From NCBI RefSeq assembly GCF_001729245.1, contig NZ_CP015217.1, forward strand, positions 2,972,001-3,036,000: a stretch of DNA of 64,000 nucleotides. The letters are read 5' to 3'. The notes under the pieces were generated by a model, which was not told the origin of the DNA, did not search any database, and was given only the letters and a program-made list of their open reading frames with translations. This DNA is from Leptospira tipperaryensis. GTDB taxonomy: Bacteria > Spirochaetota > Leptospiria > Leptospirales > Leptospiraceae. Both the position numbers and the translations under genes were made by a program. Positions 11,582 through 22,236 of the stretch are shown one piece after another. Within the stretch, counting starts at the first letter, position 1; each line of letters starts with the position of its first letter.

Positions 11582-12493
11582 ATGTTCAACTACCAGTTTT
11601 CCTCTCGTAAATACACGTTATTTGCTCTGCTTCTATTTTCCTCGTGGTTTGGCACCTCAACTATTGATTCCGCCGAAATTGTCCTGAAAGATGGATCAGC
11701 GTTCATTGGTAAACTCCAGGAAGAATCCGATATTCGAGTAAAATTCCTTTGGAAGGAAAAGAGTTACGAAATTCCGAGGAAGGATCTTTCTTCAATTGAT
11801 CCGACAAAAACTGGATCAGATACATCTTATCACTACACCTCTTTCCAATTAAAAGACGGAAGCACAATCAAAGGAATTGTTGCAGAGGATACAGATAAGG
11901 AATTGATGATCAAAACTGATTTGGGCTTTATTCATATAGATAAGAACAAGATTCGATCTTCAGATGCACCCGAGGCTTTAAATCCTGTTTTAAATCCTAA
12001 GTATTTAAACACAGGTGATAAAAACTGGAATCACAAAATCGGATTTTCCATTCAAGCATTAGCGAATGGTTCTCCGCTAGGAGCTTCCAATCCAGCTACA
12101 TTCGGTGGAGCGTTTTATTTGGAACCTGCTTTCTTTGAACTATTTAAGTTCAGACCAGGCATTCGATTGGAATACCAAGTATCTAATTCAAACGCATCAA
12201 ATTACTCTTTTCTAAATCAATTCTTTTACTTCAACCGCTCTTATCGCATTGGTGAAAGTTTAATCTGGGATTTTTATTCTAATATTGGAATCGGATCATC
12301 GACCGTACAATATTCCGGTAACAGCCAGAAACTTTCGGGAACGAATCCGGCAGTTTATTTTGAAATCGGATGGCAAGGTCTTCAAATCAGGTCGGTTGTG
12401 TTTCGAACCGGAATTCGTTCAACTTGCATTTTTGAATCCAATGGTCAAGTCTGCAATGCTGGTATAGAATTCGGAGCTTTATTGATCTTATGA
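11582..12493 (+). CDS. Predicted outer-membrane beta-barrel with Sm-like motifs
   Basis: 303 residues. An N-terminal signal peptide (FALLLFSSWFGTSTIDSA) precedes two tandem copies of a small-beta-barrel motif: one opens with EIVLKDGSAFIGKLQEES, the other with FQLKDGSTIKGIVAEDTDK. Each ends in a basic/hydrophobic strand such as YEIPRKDLSSIDP. From about residue 150 the sequence alternates polar and aromatic residues (GGAFYLEPAFFELFKF, then FYSNIGIGSS) and ends in hydrophobic ALLIL, consistent with outer-membrane strands. Function is unknown. It is the first gene of a rightward run of envelope genes, and its stop lies just before the next lipoprotein. Confidence 0.75.
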   Translation: MFNYQFSSRKYTLFALLLFSSWFGTSTIDSAEIVLKDGSAFIGKLQEESDIRVKFLWKEKSYEIPRKDLSSIDPTKTGSDTSYHYTSFQLKDGSTIKGIVAEDTDKELMIKTDLGFIHIDKNKIRSSDAPEALNPVLNPKYLNTGDKNWNHKIGFSIQALANGSPLGASNPATFGGAFYLEPAFFELFKFRPGIRLEYQVSNSNASNYSFLNQFFYFNRSYRIGESLIWDFYSNIGIGSSTVQYSGNSQKLSGTNPAVYFEIGWQGLQIRSVVFRTGIRSTCIFESNGQVCNAGIEFGALLIL

Positions 12494-12531
12494 TTCTACC
12501 TTACTTTAAATTCATGTTTAAGGAAATTGAT

Positions 12532-13935
12532 ATGAACAAAATCAAATCGATAATCAGTAAGCTATTATTAATTCTGATTACGATTGGTACATTTTCCAAT
12601 TGTAAAAATGAAAAAAAGGGACCGAGTGATCTTGAGCTACTTTCTATATTACAATTATTATCTGGTTTCAGTCTTCCAGGACCAAAGCCGGAATGGACTC
12701 GAATATTAGGAGCCACTTCAGGAGGGGTTCAAGTTAAATCGATTACTTCCGATCCGAATAGCAATGTCTATGTAACGGGGCAAGCAGGTGGGAATGTGGA
12801 TGGCCAAATTATCACAGGCTTTTATGATCTTTTTGTTACGAAATACAACTCTTCAGGTTCGAAGCAATGGACTAAATTAATGGGCGTTGCTGGAGACCAA
12901 ACAATAGCTTACGGAATCACATCTGATGCTTTGGGAAATGTATATACAGTCGGAGAAACAAATGGAGCTTTAGATGGAGAAGCGTTCTTTGGAACTCCTG
13001 ATTTCGCAGATCGTAATTTTTTCGTTGTTAAGTTTGATTCCAATGGGAATAAACAATGGACCCGATTGTTAGGCGTCACTGGCTATACTAGCGCTTCCTC
13101 AGTAACGACTGATACTCTTGGAAATGTCTACGTAACGGGTACATCAATAAGCGGCCTGGATGGACAAACTTTTTCAGGTGGCGGAGCTGGATATTTCATC
13201 GTAAAGTATAATTCTTCTGGAACAAAGCAATGGACAAAGTTATTTGCTGGTCCTAAGCCTACTGGAATAGCTTGTGATTCAAACGAAAGAATCTATTTAA
13301 CTGGTTTAACTCTGACCACTATGGATGGAGTTGTTGTTAATGGAACAAATGATGCCTTTTTAATTCAATTTGATTCAAATGGGAATAAAGTTTGGACGAA
13401 ACTAACAGGAGTAGCTGGAAAGGATACGCGCTCTAATGGAATTACAACGGATTCTTCTGGAAATATTTATCTTGCTGGATCCACAAACGGAAGTATTGAC
13501 GATCAAATAAAATCCGGTGGTGTATTGGATTTGCTCATTATAAAATTTGATAGTAGTGGAAATCGAGTTTGGACTCGCCAAGTAGGCTTTACTGGTAATG
13601 CCTTTGCGGTTTCGAACAAGACCTCTACAGGTATGGGAGTCAAAGTTGGAAAAGATCAAGAACTGTATGTTACTGGTTTTACAAATGGCAATTTAGATAA
13701 CCAAGCCCATTCTGATCCAACAAGTGATAAAAGAAATGTATTCCTCACTAAATACGATTTTCGTGGGAACAAAATTTGGACCTCGATTACCGGGCAAAAA
13801 GGATATATTTCCGAAGCTTATTCAATCGCAACCGATCCTCAAGGACATCCTTACTTAACGGGTTACACCAATGGACCTTTAAATGGGGAATCTCTTGCAG
13901 GTAGTGGATCAAATCTGTTCGTAATAAAATACTAA
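12532..13935 (+). CDS. SBBP-repeat beta-propeller lipoprotein
   Basis: The start ATG at 12532 is chosen because AAGGA lies 7 nt upstream and the product then begins with a good lipoprotein signal (MNKIKSIISKLLLILITIG, then TFSNC). An upstream in-frame ATG at 12490 would bury the signal. The 467-residue protein has about seven SBBP repeats, each with a WTK or WTR strand, a GIT-D-GNVY-TG strand and a GxLDGQ turn (for example ITSDALGNVYTVGETNG). Such repeats form a beta-propeller. It is probably exported and membrane-anchored at the surface or periplasmic face. No catalytic residues are evident; adhesion or protein binding is the usual guess for the family. Confidence 0.88.
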   Translation: MNKIKSIISKLLLILITIGTFSNCKNEKKGPSDLELLSILQLLSGFSLPGPKPEWTRILGATSGGVQVKSITSDPNSNVYVTGQAGGNVDGQIITGFYDLFVTKYNSSGSKQWTKLMGVAGDQTIAYGITSDALGNVYTVGETNGALDGEAFFGTPDFADRNFFVVKFDSNGNKQWTRLLGVTGYTSASSVTTDTLGNVYVTGTSISGLDGQTFSGGGAGYFIVKYNSSGTKQWTKLFAGPKPTGIACDSNERIYLTGLTLTTMDGVVVNGTNDAFLIQFDSNGNKVWTKLTGVAGKDTRSNGITTDSSGNIYLAGSTNGSIDDQIKSGGVLDLLIIKFDSSGNRVWTRQVGFTGNAFAVSNKTSTGMGVKVGKDQELYVTGFTNGNLDNQAHSDPTSDKRNVFLTKYDFRGNKIWTSITGQKGYISEAYSIATDPQGHPYLTGYTNGPLNGESLAGSGSNLFVIKY

Positions 13936-13973
13936 TGCATTCTTATACCCTCAGCCTTCGGAACAACTCTCGA

Positions 13974-15335
13974 ATGAAATATATACTTATTCTTTTACTA
14001 TCCTTGTCCTTAATGAAGTGCGGACAATCTCCCCTTATTGACGGTTCAAATCTTGATACCCATAAGCTCGACGGTTTCCCTGTTGTGATTCCAGGCGCCA
14101 CAAACGCTACGTTTATCTTTAAATGTAAAGCAGAGTCAACTGCTGCAATTGCATATGGGAAAGCAAGTATCGAAGGAGTAATGCCGAGCATTACAAATTC
14201 GAAAGATCATATTGTCGTAATCAATAACCTTGAAACTCAAACCAATTACTTTTACTCAGCCTTTTGTGGTGACTTACAATCCCCTCCCAATCCTTTGATG
14301 CTAACCTTCCAAACTCTTGTAAGTGATCAACCACAGAAAACACGAGGTATTTGGATCTTAGGAGGTCTCGGAGCTGGAATTTCTCCGATCGCACAAGTAG
14401 ATTTGTATGACCCTGTAACGAACCAATGGTTAGCAGCAATTACGAACATCCCAACTCCAAGAGCCTACTCCAATATTGTTTCTCATCAGAATAAGATCTA
14501 TGTTATGGGGGGCTTGGTAAAATCAGGAGTAACCTTCACGGCGGTTAATACCGTAAACGAATACGATCCATTCAATAACGTATGGAAAACAATGGTTTCG
14601 ATGCCCGACACTCATCAAGGAGGAATCGCATTCTCATCTGGAAACGATATTTATATTATCTCCGGAACAACTTCAGCAGACATGACGACCGGAACCCTTG
14701 CAAACACGGTTTACAAGTTCACCCCTTCTTTAGGAACAAATGGAACGTGGCTGAAATATGTTTCTAACAGCGCAATTTTTCAAAGAGTGGATATGCCAGG
14801 TTGCGCGATTCAGGATACCTTATTTTATTCGGGCGGAAGGCGAAACACTGACGGTCTTCCATTTAACACATCAGATGCTTATATTCCGAGTGGGAATACA
14901 ACCACATCCCTTGTTGAAGCAACTATTAGCCAGGCAAAGTATGGAGCCGCAATGGCTTGTTATCGTCCGAATCCAAAAGATACCTACCCTGCTGACCCAG
15001 CCGCCATCTTAATCGCTGGAGGATCAACGACCGCCGACGTGTTCCAACCCCCTACTTCGGTTACATCTTCCAATACATTTGATTACAGTTTAGCGACTAC
15101 TTCCAACTATACAGCAGGAGGAATTTTACCAACTGCTCTTTATTATCCAGCAATGGAAGTCTCCTACGAACTCAGGAGAGCGTTTCTGTTCGGTGGGGCC
15201 AATCTCACAAATGTTCCGCAGGATAAAGTCTACTCCATGGACTTAGGAAACCCTACAACCACTCCCTGGAGAACAGAGACGATCACGCTACCCGTAGCTC
15301 GATACGGCCACAAAGCTGTAATTTTGAGTAGATAA
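13974..15335 (+). CDS. Kelch-like beta-propeller lipoprotein
   Basis: The start at 13974 gives MKYILILLLSLSLMKCG, a short lipoprotein signal with Cys 16. The frame is open from 13935, where an ATG overlaps the previous stop (TAATG), so 466 residues is the upper limit. After a fibronectin-like N-terminal part (YGKASIEGVMP, then NLETQTNYFYSAFC) come Kelch-type repeats with the pattern YDP-W-MP-PR-Y-IYVMGG (VDLYDPVTNQWLAAITNIPT, then NKIYVMGG). Kelch repeats build a propeller used for binding. It is in tight series with the SBBP gene before it and a TPR gene two bases after it, so the three are probably co-transcribed. Confidence 0.87.
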   Translation: MKYILILLLSLSLMKCGQSPLIDGSNLDTHKLDGFPVVIPGATNATFIFKCKAESTAAIAYGKASIEGVMPSITNSKDHIVVINNLETQTNYFYSAFCGDLQSPPNPLMLTFQTLVSDQPQKTRGIWILGGLGAGISPIAQVDLYDPVTNQWLAAITNIPTPRAYSNIVSHQNKIYVMGGLVKSGVTFTAVNTVNEYDPFNNVWKTMVSMPDTHQGGIAFSSGNDIYIISGTTSADMTTGTLANTVYKFTPSLGTNGTWLKYVSNSAIFQRVDMPGCAIQDTLFYSGGRRNTDGLPFNTSDAYIPSGNTTTSLVEATISQAKYGAAMACYRPNPKDTYPADPAAILIAGGSTTADVFQPPTSVTSSNTFDYSLATTSNYTAGGILPTALYYPAMEVSYELRRAFLFGGANLTNVPQDKVYSMDLGNPTTTPWRTETITLPVARYGHKAVILSR

Positions 15336-15337
15336 AG

Positions 15338-15925
15338 ATGAAGAATATTTTAAGTTTAATCTTACTTTCACTCATATTCTTCTCTGCTTCTATCTTTCCA
15401 CAAAGTATAGGCGAAAATTCTTCTTATCAACAAATCAAAGACTTAATTGATTCGAATCGAGCTACGGAAGCGCAATCTTTGCTGGATGAATGGATCCGAC
15501 TCGATCCAAATGACGCTACAATTCAACTCTATCAAACTGAAGTCTGGATTCGAATAGCAGATCAAAAATACAAAGACCGAAAGTTTAAGACAGCCTTTGT
15601 TTATTATGAAAAAGCTTTTGCCAACTGGCCGAACAACCCTTCGGTCCGTGCCAGATATATTGAATTGAAAGATAAGAGACTCGTTGATCATACAAACTCT
15701 ACACCAATTCTAAAAACTCGATTTACAGCGTTTGGTTCTCAGGTCGGTGAGAATGGAGAAGTGATAGTTCCTTTCAAAGAAATGAACGAGTCTTTAAAAC
15801 AAATTCGTGATGAGATTCATATTCTACAAGAGAAATCAAATTCATTTTATCTGACGCTATCTCTGATATCGGTTTCGATCTTACTTCAGTGTTTTATTTT
15901 ATTGAGGTTAGGATTTCGTCGTTAG
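15338..15925 (+). CDS. Exported TPR protein with C-terminal membrane anchor
   Basis: 195 residues. The signal peptide is MKNILSLILLSLIFFSASIF. It is followed by a TPR-like helical part (about 30-115; ATEAQSLLDEWIRLDPNDAT, then AFVYYEKAFANWPNNPSVRA), a short linker, a helical segment (EMNESLKQIRDEIHILQEK) and a hydrophobic helix at about 168-190 ending in RLGFRR. This suggests a periplasmic TPR domain anchored in the inner membrane by its C-terminus. It starts two bases after the Kelch lipoprotein stop. A scaffold role for the neighbouring envelope proteins is inferred. Confidence 0.75.
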   Translation: MKNILSLILLSLIFFSASIFPQSIGENSSYQQIKDLIDSNRATEAQSLLDEWIRLDPNDATIQLYQTEVWIRIADQKYKDRKFKTAFVYYEKAFANWPNNPSVRARYIELKDKRLVDHTNSTPILKTRFTAFGSQVGENGEVIVPFKEMNESLKQIRDEIHILQEKSNSFYLTLSLISVSILLQCFILLRLGFRR

Positions 15926-16012
15926 AAGGACCTTATATAATTTAGATCTTGAGTCAAATCGCACCATCAATTCATTCTCTGGACAATTCGGAAATCATTC
16001 GAGGATACTATC

Positions 16013-16354
16013 TTGGTATTTCGTGCATTTTTTAGTATTTCGCTTTACGTCATTGCGCTATCTTGCAACTCAATTTCCAATCAATCGCAAACTTATGCAG
16101 TGAGAAATACCGAGGCTCCTTCTCACCCTATGCCTCGCGAAGAGCTTGAAACAATCAAGGCATGTAATCTAAAACTCGATAGTTGCTTAAAATCATGTGA
16201 TATAGAATATCCAGACATGAATCCTCGGGACCAAAGAAGAGGAAACTGCCGAGATTCATGTGTCAACAATCTCAAAGGATCGGACGGATGCTTAATCCAT
16301 TACGAGACAGTGCGACCTAATAGATACAGAAGTAATATTGCTCCGTATCGTTAA
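16013..16354 (+). CDS. Cys-rich small lipoprotein
   Basis: The start codon is TTG at 16013, supported by GAGG eight bases upstream; no ATG fits. The 113-residue product has a lipoprotein-like signal (FFSISLYVIALSC). Its mature part carries six Cys residues in a CNLKLDSCLKSC ... CRDSC ... C arrangement, which could form disulfides in the periplasm. No family is recognised. It follows the TPR gene after 87 bases in the same direction. Confidence 0.6.
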   Translation: MVFRAFFSISLYVIALSCNSISNQSQTYAVRNTEAPSHPMPREELETIKACNLKLDSCLKSCDIEYPDMNPRDQRRGNCRDSCVNNLKGSDGCLIHYETVRPNRYRSNIAPYR

Positions 16355-16469
16355 CTATCTGCTCACTTCACTTTTCTTTAAAGTCTCTCCATTAGTTTTA
16401 CAGATAAACTACCGAATAAATTTCTAAAATTTAAGTTGTACCATTTCGAATTCCAAATCCTTTAACCGT

Positions 16470-17285
16470 ATGAGAAAACTACGAGAAAAAATGATTTCGG
16501 ACATGTACGCGTGCGGTTACTCCAAGAAGACAATCAAATCATACATCGAGTCGTTGCGAGGCCTACCGAATTCCATCGGAAATCCCCTTTAACGTTAAAG
16601 CCAATTGATATCTATAATTTTTTCTTACACCTCCGAAAACAGGAATTAAGCGATTCGACAGCTCTTGTCAACTACAGCGCGTTATCATTGTTTTATACAC
16701 TTGCCAAGAAAAAATCTACTATGCGATTAATTCCGACTCCAAAGAAAAAACAATCTTCACACAGTTATATTCATCAGGTATTAGGATTGGAGAATTAGAA
16801 CAATTAAAGGTAAGTTACATAGATTTTGAACAAAAGTCTATTTTCATCGTTGAAGGAAAAGGAAGTAAGCAACGATACGCAATACTCTCCACCAAGCCGC
16901 ATATTTGCTAAATCAATATATTTAAAGTTACCACCCTACATCTTATCTCTTTTTCTCGTTTACTAAGGGTAAAAATTTCCATATTAACGTTAGATGAATT
17001 CAAATAAAATTTAAAGAAATCAGCAAGGTCTCCGGAATTCTCAAGAAAGCCAGCGTCCATAGCTTAAGGCATTCGTTCGCAACTCACCTATTAGAAGATG
17101 GCTATAGTATATTTTACATTCAGAAATCATTAGGTCACACCGCGTTAAATAGCACACTAATTTATCTTCATGCAAGCCCACAGTATTTACTACAAATACC
17201 AAGTCCGATGGAAAAGATTAATTCCGCAAAAATGAGCGTTTTTGAAACGGATACGCAGCATGGACTATCGTTACAAATACCTTAG
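16470..17285 (+). pseudogene. XerC/D-like tyrosine recombinase, multiply frameshifted
   Basis: Fragments in different frames of the + strand add up to one tyrosine recombinase. The N-terminal fragment from the ATG at 16470 reads MISDMYACGYSKKTIKSYIE. A second frame (about 16560-16750) gives the rest of the SAM-like core-binding domain (TLKPIDIYNFFLHLRKQELS). A third (about 16755-16911) contains box I with its Arg (LYSSGIRIGELEQLK) and the FIVEGKGSKQRYAIL strand, then a stop. The last (about 17020-17285) holds box II ([15 protein letters not shown]), [11 protein letters not shown] with the presumed nucleophile Tyr, and a TAG stop. At least three disruptions make a functional product impossible. 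The presence of an integrase relic marks this stretch as formerly mobile. Confidence 0.85.
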
Positions 17286-17641
17286 ACCTTTTTCGCGTTA
17301 AATCCAATTCTATTATTTCCGAATTTAAAGCAATTGCACATAGATTACAAGTCGGTCTCCTTTTAATTTCATCCAGATAAAATTAACAACTCTTCCATAT
17401 CTTCGAATTCTACCGAGACCTGTAGATTTTCGTCCGAATGCTCTATTTTTTTTGCAAAGAGACTTTCCGTCAAAGCTCACCGAAGAAAATATGAGCTGAA
17501 AATTTTGATTTTTATACGTTCTTAGAGAATACATCTGCAAATTTCTTTTTAAATAATTTAAAATCGAACATCTACAAAATGCCCTTCCCAAAGAATTTCA
17601 ACATTTTAATAATCGACGCTTAACGCTATAAATGCGATCTT
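17286..17641. other. Non-coding gap
   Basis: The stretch is AT-rich. A leftward frame of 88 codons (17325-17591) crosses it but has no start signal, family resemblance or coding bias that I can see. I see no RNA gene or repeat. Confidence 0.4.
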
Positions 17642-18583
17642 TTGAAGAAAGGATATAATCAAATATCAAAAATGAAAAAACAAAGAATTTCGGAAATAAA
17701 TCTTACCAATGAAAAGCGTTTTATCTCATCTGCAAGGGCACAAAATTGGGACATTACGTTCGATTCACTAATTAAATATCTTTCAAAACACACCAATAAG
17801 TATCCAAGTCAACGGAATAAGGATTTAACAGCCCATCACTTAGCCGTTTGGCTTTTAAAAGTTCGTTCAGATTATAGAAATAAACGGTTAACTGAATATA
17901 GATTGGCAAAACTAAAAGGAATAAATTTTCCTTTTGAACCATTCGAATACCATTGGAAAAACTCTTATCTAAAGATCAAAAACTGGATTAAAAAGAAGAA
18001 TACTTTTCCAACTCGAAAGAGTAATCTCAACTCATTCATATGGTTAAAGACTCAGTCGAATAAGTTTATTAATAATTCTTTGGATTCTTCCAAGCGCGAA
18101 TTACTAAAAATAATAAATATTCAACAATTTATTGTTGATTTGGAAATAAATAAATTTCTGAATCAACCCTGGGAGAGTATTTACTCTTTGATCAAAAAAT
18201 ATTATGAAACAAATAACTCGCTACCATTACAAAGCGATAGCGATCCGAAAATAGCAATACTCGGACTTTGGCTATTAAATCAAAGTAAGAAAAAAGGGAA
18301 TCTAACCGTAGCCCAAAAAACAAAATTAAATGAACTATATAATAAATCAAAGTTCTTGATCAAGAAAACTTGGTACGAATCATTTCAAGAGATATTTAAT
18401 TTTCATAAACTTCAGAAACGTTGGCCTGCAAGAAGTGATGGCGAGTTAGGAAGGTGGTGTAGCAATCAAAGATATTTTTATAAAGCCTCGACTAAAGAAG
18501 TTCACACTAAATATCCCGAAGATCGCAAGGAAAAGTTAGATTCCATTGGTTTCATCTGGAATATGAAAAAATTCGAAAGCTAA
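17642..18583 (+). CDS. Protein of helicase-associated (HA) repeats only
   Basis: Up to 313 residues. The start is either TTG at 17642 or ATG at 17672; neither has a well-placed ribosome-binding site. The protein shows about four copies of the helicase-associated domain pattern: W...L..Y...H...PS / LA.WL...R..Y....L...R...L. Clear examples are KYLSKHTNKYPSQRNKDLTA and the C-terminal copy FNFHKLQKRWPARSDGELGR, then WCSNQRYFYKA and SIGFIW. HA domains normally follow superfamily-2 helicases in phage- and plasmid-like proteins and may bind nucleic acid. Here no helicase is attached or adjacent. Lys-rich and very AT-rich, it looks horizontally acquired. Confidence 0.72.
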   Translation: MKKGYNQISKMKKQRISEINLTNEKRFISSARAQNWDITFDSLIKYLSKHTNKYPSQRNKDLTAHHLAVWLLKVRSDYRNKRLTEYRLAKLKGINFPFEPFEYHWKNSYLKIKNWIKKKNTFPTRKSNLNSFIWLKTQSNKFINNSLDSSKRELLKIINIQQFIVDLEINKFLNQPWESIYSLIKKYYETNNSLPLQSDSDPKIAILGLWLLNQSKKKGNLTVAQKTKLNELYNKSKFLIKKTWYESFQEIFNFHKLQKRWPARSDGELGRWCSNQRYFYKASTKEVHTKYPEDRKEKLDSIGFIWNMKKFES

Positions 18584-19348
18584 GTAACTACGTATAAGAT
18601 TAAGCGAATTTGGAATTGAATTAAAAATTTTAGTAGATAATTTCCAAAACGAGGAAGTAGTTACTTCACTTAAAACCGTAAACAATAGGAGTAATGTTAC
18701 GAATAGTATTAGTATCAATGACACGGTCCACGTAATCACCTAAGTTCAGCGAAGAAGAAAAAGCGCAATTAAAAATGAACCGAGTATCTGGGACCCAACT
18801 TAAGATCTGAGTGAAGTCGCTAAGGAGCGAGCTAAATGTACATGAATCGGTTCGAAATAATTATCGAAAGGGGTGATTAATAATTTCAATCTATATTTAT
18901 TTACCTAACGGGAGATATGTAAACAAACCTAATAGAAATGCCGAGCTTAATCAATCGCAAATTTGAATTAAAGCAGAATCCTCTTAATAAATTGAACTTC
19001 TAATGAGCAAATACAGAAAAGAGAACTCGACAAAGAGAGCAGGGCCGCACAATGTTCATAAAATTTTATCCTAATGCGAAGTCGGTTCTCAAATCAGCCC
19101 TTGCTCGACTCAGGCACGTAGCCTCCATTAAATCGGGAACTAAATAAACGTTGACCTGGAGAAGGTAGAAGAGTTAAAAACTTTAAAGTCCTTGGCTTGA
19201 TCAGATAAGGAAAGCTTCTCTCAAATTCCGTTTCGTGCGTAACTTTAAGGAAACTATAAATTTTTTACTTGCCGTAAAAATTAAAGCACTATTTTTTCTA
19301 ATATATTCTTTATTTATGTTCAAAAGTATTATAATAACAAATTTATAG
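18584..19348. other. Long non-coding, probably degenerate region
   Basis: 765 bases without a supportable gene. Frames on both strands are short and interrupted. The 19050-19140 stretch is less AT-rich and may be the remains of a gene, but I could not identify it. No hairpin with a T-run stands out. Confidence 0.4.
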
Positions 19349-19738
19349 ATGATTGAAGTAACTTTAAATTTTTACATTGGAAACCAATCTGATTACGAAA
19401 CAGACATAGTAAATCGGCAAAATTGGTTCGTAATTCATGCCTGCAAAGAACCTTTTCACAGAAATCTGCTTGGGTATTCCAGCAAAGGAGCACCGAAAGG
19501 TCATCCCGAATATCTATTAGCGAGAAGAGAAAAACGGCTTTTCCTAAATTTAGTCGATGCAGCAGATCCATCCTACATCTCGAAAGAAATCATCGATACT
19601 GCTCTGAAATTCATAGAAGAAGCTCTTTCTCAAAACATACCAGTCCTACTTCACTGTAATTTGGGTGAGTCAAGATCTCCTTCTATAGGATTGTTATCTC
19701 TATCTACAAAAGGTGTAATTCTAAATTCCAGCCTGTAA
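19349..19738 (+). pseudogene. Dual-specificity-type protein phosphatase, 3' end lost
   Basis: The 129-residue frame matches the core of a cysteine-dependent phosphatase: [23 protein letters not shown], then [16 protein letters not shown] and the P-loop [18 protein letters not shown] (HCX5R). In related proteins roughly 40 more residues follow the P-loop. Here the frame stops at 19738, exactly where the transposase copy on the other strand begins, so the C-terminus was removed by the IS or a later deletion. No remnant of the missing part is seen on the far side of the IS. There is no good ribosome-binding site. It may still be expressed, but activity is doubtful. Confidence 0.65.
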
Positions 19739-20769
19739 GAAGCTAAGAAAGAATACTTAATACTCCTCTGTGTTCCTTCAGCACACTGTGAATGAATCCC
19801 ATCCTTCGACCAACGATTCCTTCCCCAGATATTTCTCTTTGTATCAACAGCGCGAAGAGAATGATTCACTTGTCGAAAGTTAACGTTGTATCTTTCCATC
19901 CAAGGAAAACCTTCATCAGCAAACAAAGGTACATCCTCTGGAAGAAAATCAAACAGTGGTTGAAGTGTTCTCTGCTTTTGATCCGGAACAGAGGAGAGGA
20001 TTACTGGTCCACCTTTAATAGCGAGTGTGTGAACTAAAGTCCCAATCTGATACTTTCCACGTTCTTCCGCTACTGCATCGGTTAAATAGATAGAAGCGGT
20101 TTGACCTTTGTGTTTAAATCTCTTTCGATATCCGTTCGCTCTTTGAGAAGCAGAGAACAATGCTAACGTATCAGTCTGAACAACTGGCTTACCCTTAATA
20201 AAAGGCTTCAAATCGCCTGATTCTGGCAGATTCTTACCCTTCCAAGCCTTCTTTAGATCCTTTACCATCTCTCTTTTAATAGAAGGAATCAAATCACTTA
20301 AGAAAATCTGTAAGCGCCTTTTTAATAACGTTCCAGTGTTCTTGGATACAGATAACTTTCTACAAATCGCAGAAGCAGATAGACCTAAGGGAAATAGCTC
20401 AATCGATTCAATGAGCAAGTAAGAGAACACCCACAGAGGCAATTTTAGATGTTCTAAGGGAGTATCTTTAGTTAATGAAACTTGACCATTGCACTGAGAA
20501 CAACGAAGAACATTCTCTCTAGTCGAGATTCCTTTCGTTAAAGGAATTTTACAGATTGGGCATGTCTTAGGATAACAGTGAGTGATTAGGTTTTTAGTTA
20601 AGTTAGCGTAATAGTCAAGATTGAGATGAGGGAAGCGAGAGTTAAAACGATCTTTAGCAGTGAGTTTAGGTTGTTGGTGCGAAGGATCATTAGGCTTGCA
20701 TGTGTTCGGATTGTGGGTGAGTAGGAATCCTTTTTTACAGGGAACAGTGGGCAAGAAGGTGGGACCCAA
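19651..20769 (-). CDS. IS1595-like (ISXO2 group) transposase, chimeric C-terminus
   Basis: 372 residues as read. A zinc ribbon ([11 protein letters not shown] ... LRCSQCNG) near residue 70 is followed by a helical part ([20 protein letters not shown], then [16 protein letters not shown]) and the DDE core: [11 protein letters not shown], then [26 protein letters not shown] and [19 protein letters not shown]. This order is typical of IS1595-type transposases. The final ~25 residues ([16 protein letters not shown] onward) are the antisense of the phosphatase gene, so the natural C-terminus is gone and the stop is borrowed. The first ~35 residues cross one arm of the 25-bp inverted repeat, so the true start may lie further in. 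Probably inactive. Confidence 0.82.
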   Translation of the reverse strand: MGPTFLPTVPCKKGFLLTHNPNTCKPNDPSHQQPKLTAKDRFNSRFPHLNLDYYANLTKNLITHCYPKTCPICKIPLTKGISTRENVLRCSQCNGQVSLTKDTPLEHLKLPLWVFSYLLIESIELFPLGLSASAICRKLSVSKNTGTLLKRRLQIFLSDLIPSIKREMVKDLKKAWKGKNLPESGDLKPFIKGKPVVQTDTLALFSASQRANGYRKRFKHKGQTASIYLTDAVAEERGKYQIGTLVHTLAIKGGPVILSSVPDQKQRTLQPLFDFLPEDVPLFADEGFPWMERYNVNFRQVNHSLRAVDTKRNIWGRNRWSKDGIHSQCAEGTQRSIKYSFLASYRLEFRITPFVDRDNNPIEGDLDSPKLQ

Positions 20770-20832
20770 GACATTCCGGAGGAAGGGATGGGTTCCGCTT
20801 TTTGCAGGGTGTGGAATGGTTGAAAAGGATTC

Positions 20833-20847
<15 letters not shown>
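19720..20847. mobile_element. IS1595-like element, left end apparently lost
   Basis: The element is defined by the leftward transposase. On the left its coding sequence runs straight into antisense phosphatase sequence near 19720-19760. On the right a 25-bp inverted repeat (20710-20734 and 20823-20847) touches the amidase gene. Neither end can be fixed with certainty. Confidence 0.45.
20710..20847. repeat. 25-bp inverted repeat next to the amidase 3' end
   Basis: The 25 bases at 20710-20734 recur in inverted orientation at 20823-20847 with one mismatch; the core is GTGAGTAGGAATCCTTTT. The spacer is 88 nt. The right arm includes the last codons and the stop of the amidase gene. It could be an IS terminal pair, a small non-autonomous element or a copy of the amidase end made during rearrangement. 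Confidence 0.75.

Positions 20848-22235
<1,388 letters not shown>

Positions 22236-22236
<1 letters not shown>

Noticed and set aside
17325..17591. Leftward frame of 88 codons
   Set aside because: No ribosome-binding site, no family pattern, composition like the surrounding non-coding DNA.
18536..18739. Leftward frame with a hydrophobic N-terminus
   Set aside because: Overlaps the end of the HA-repeat gene antisense; the hydrophobic run is expected from AT-rich DNA.
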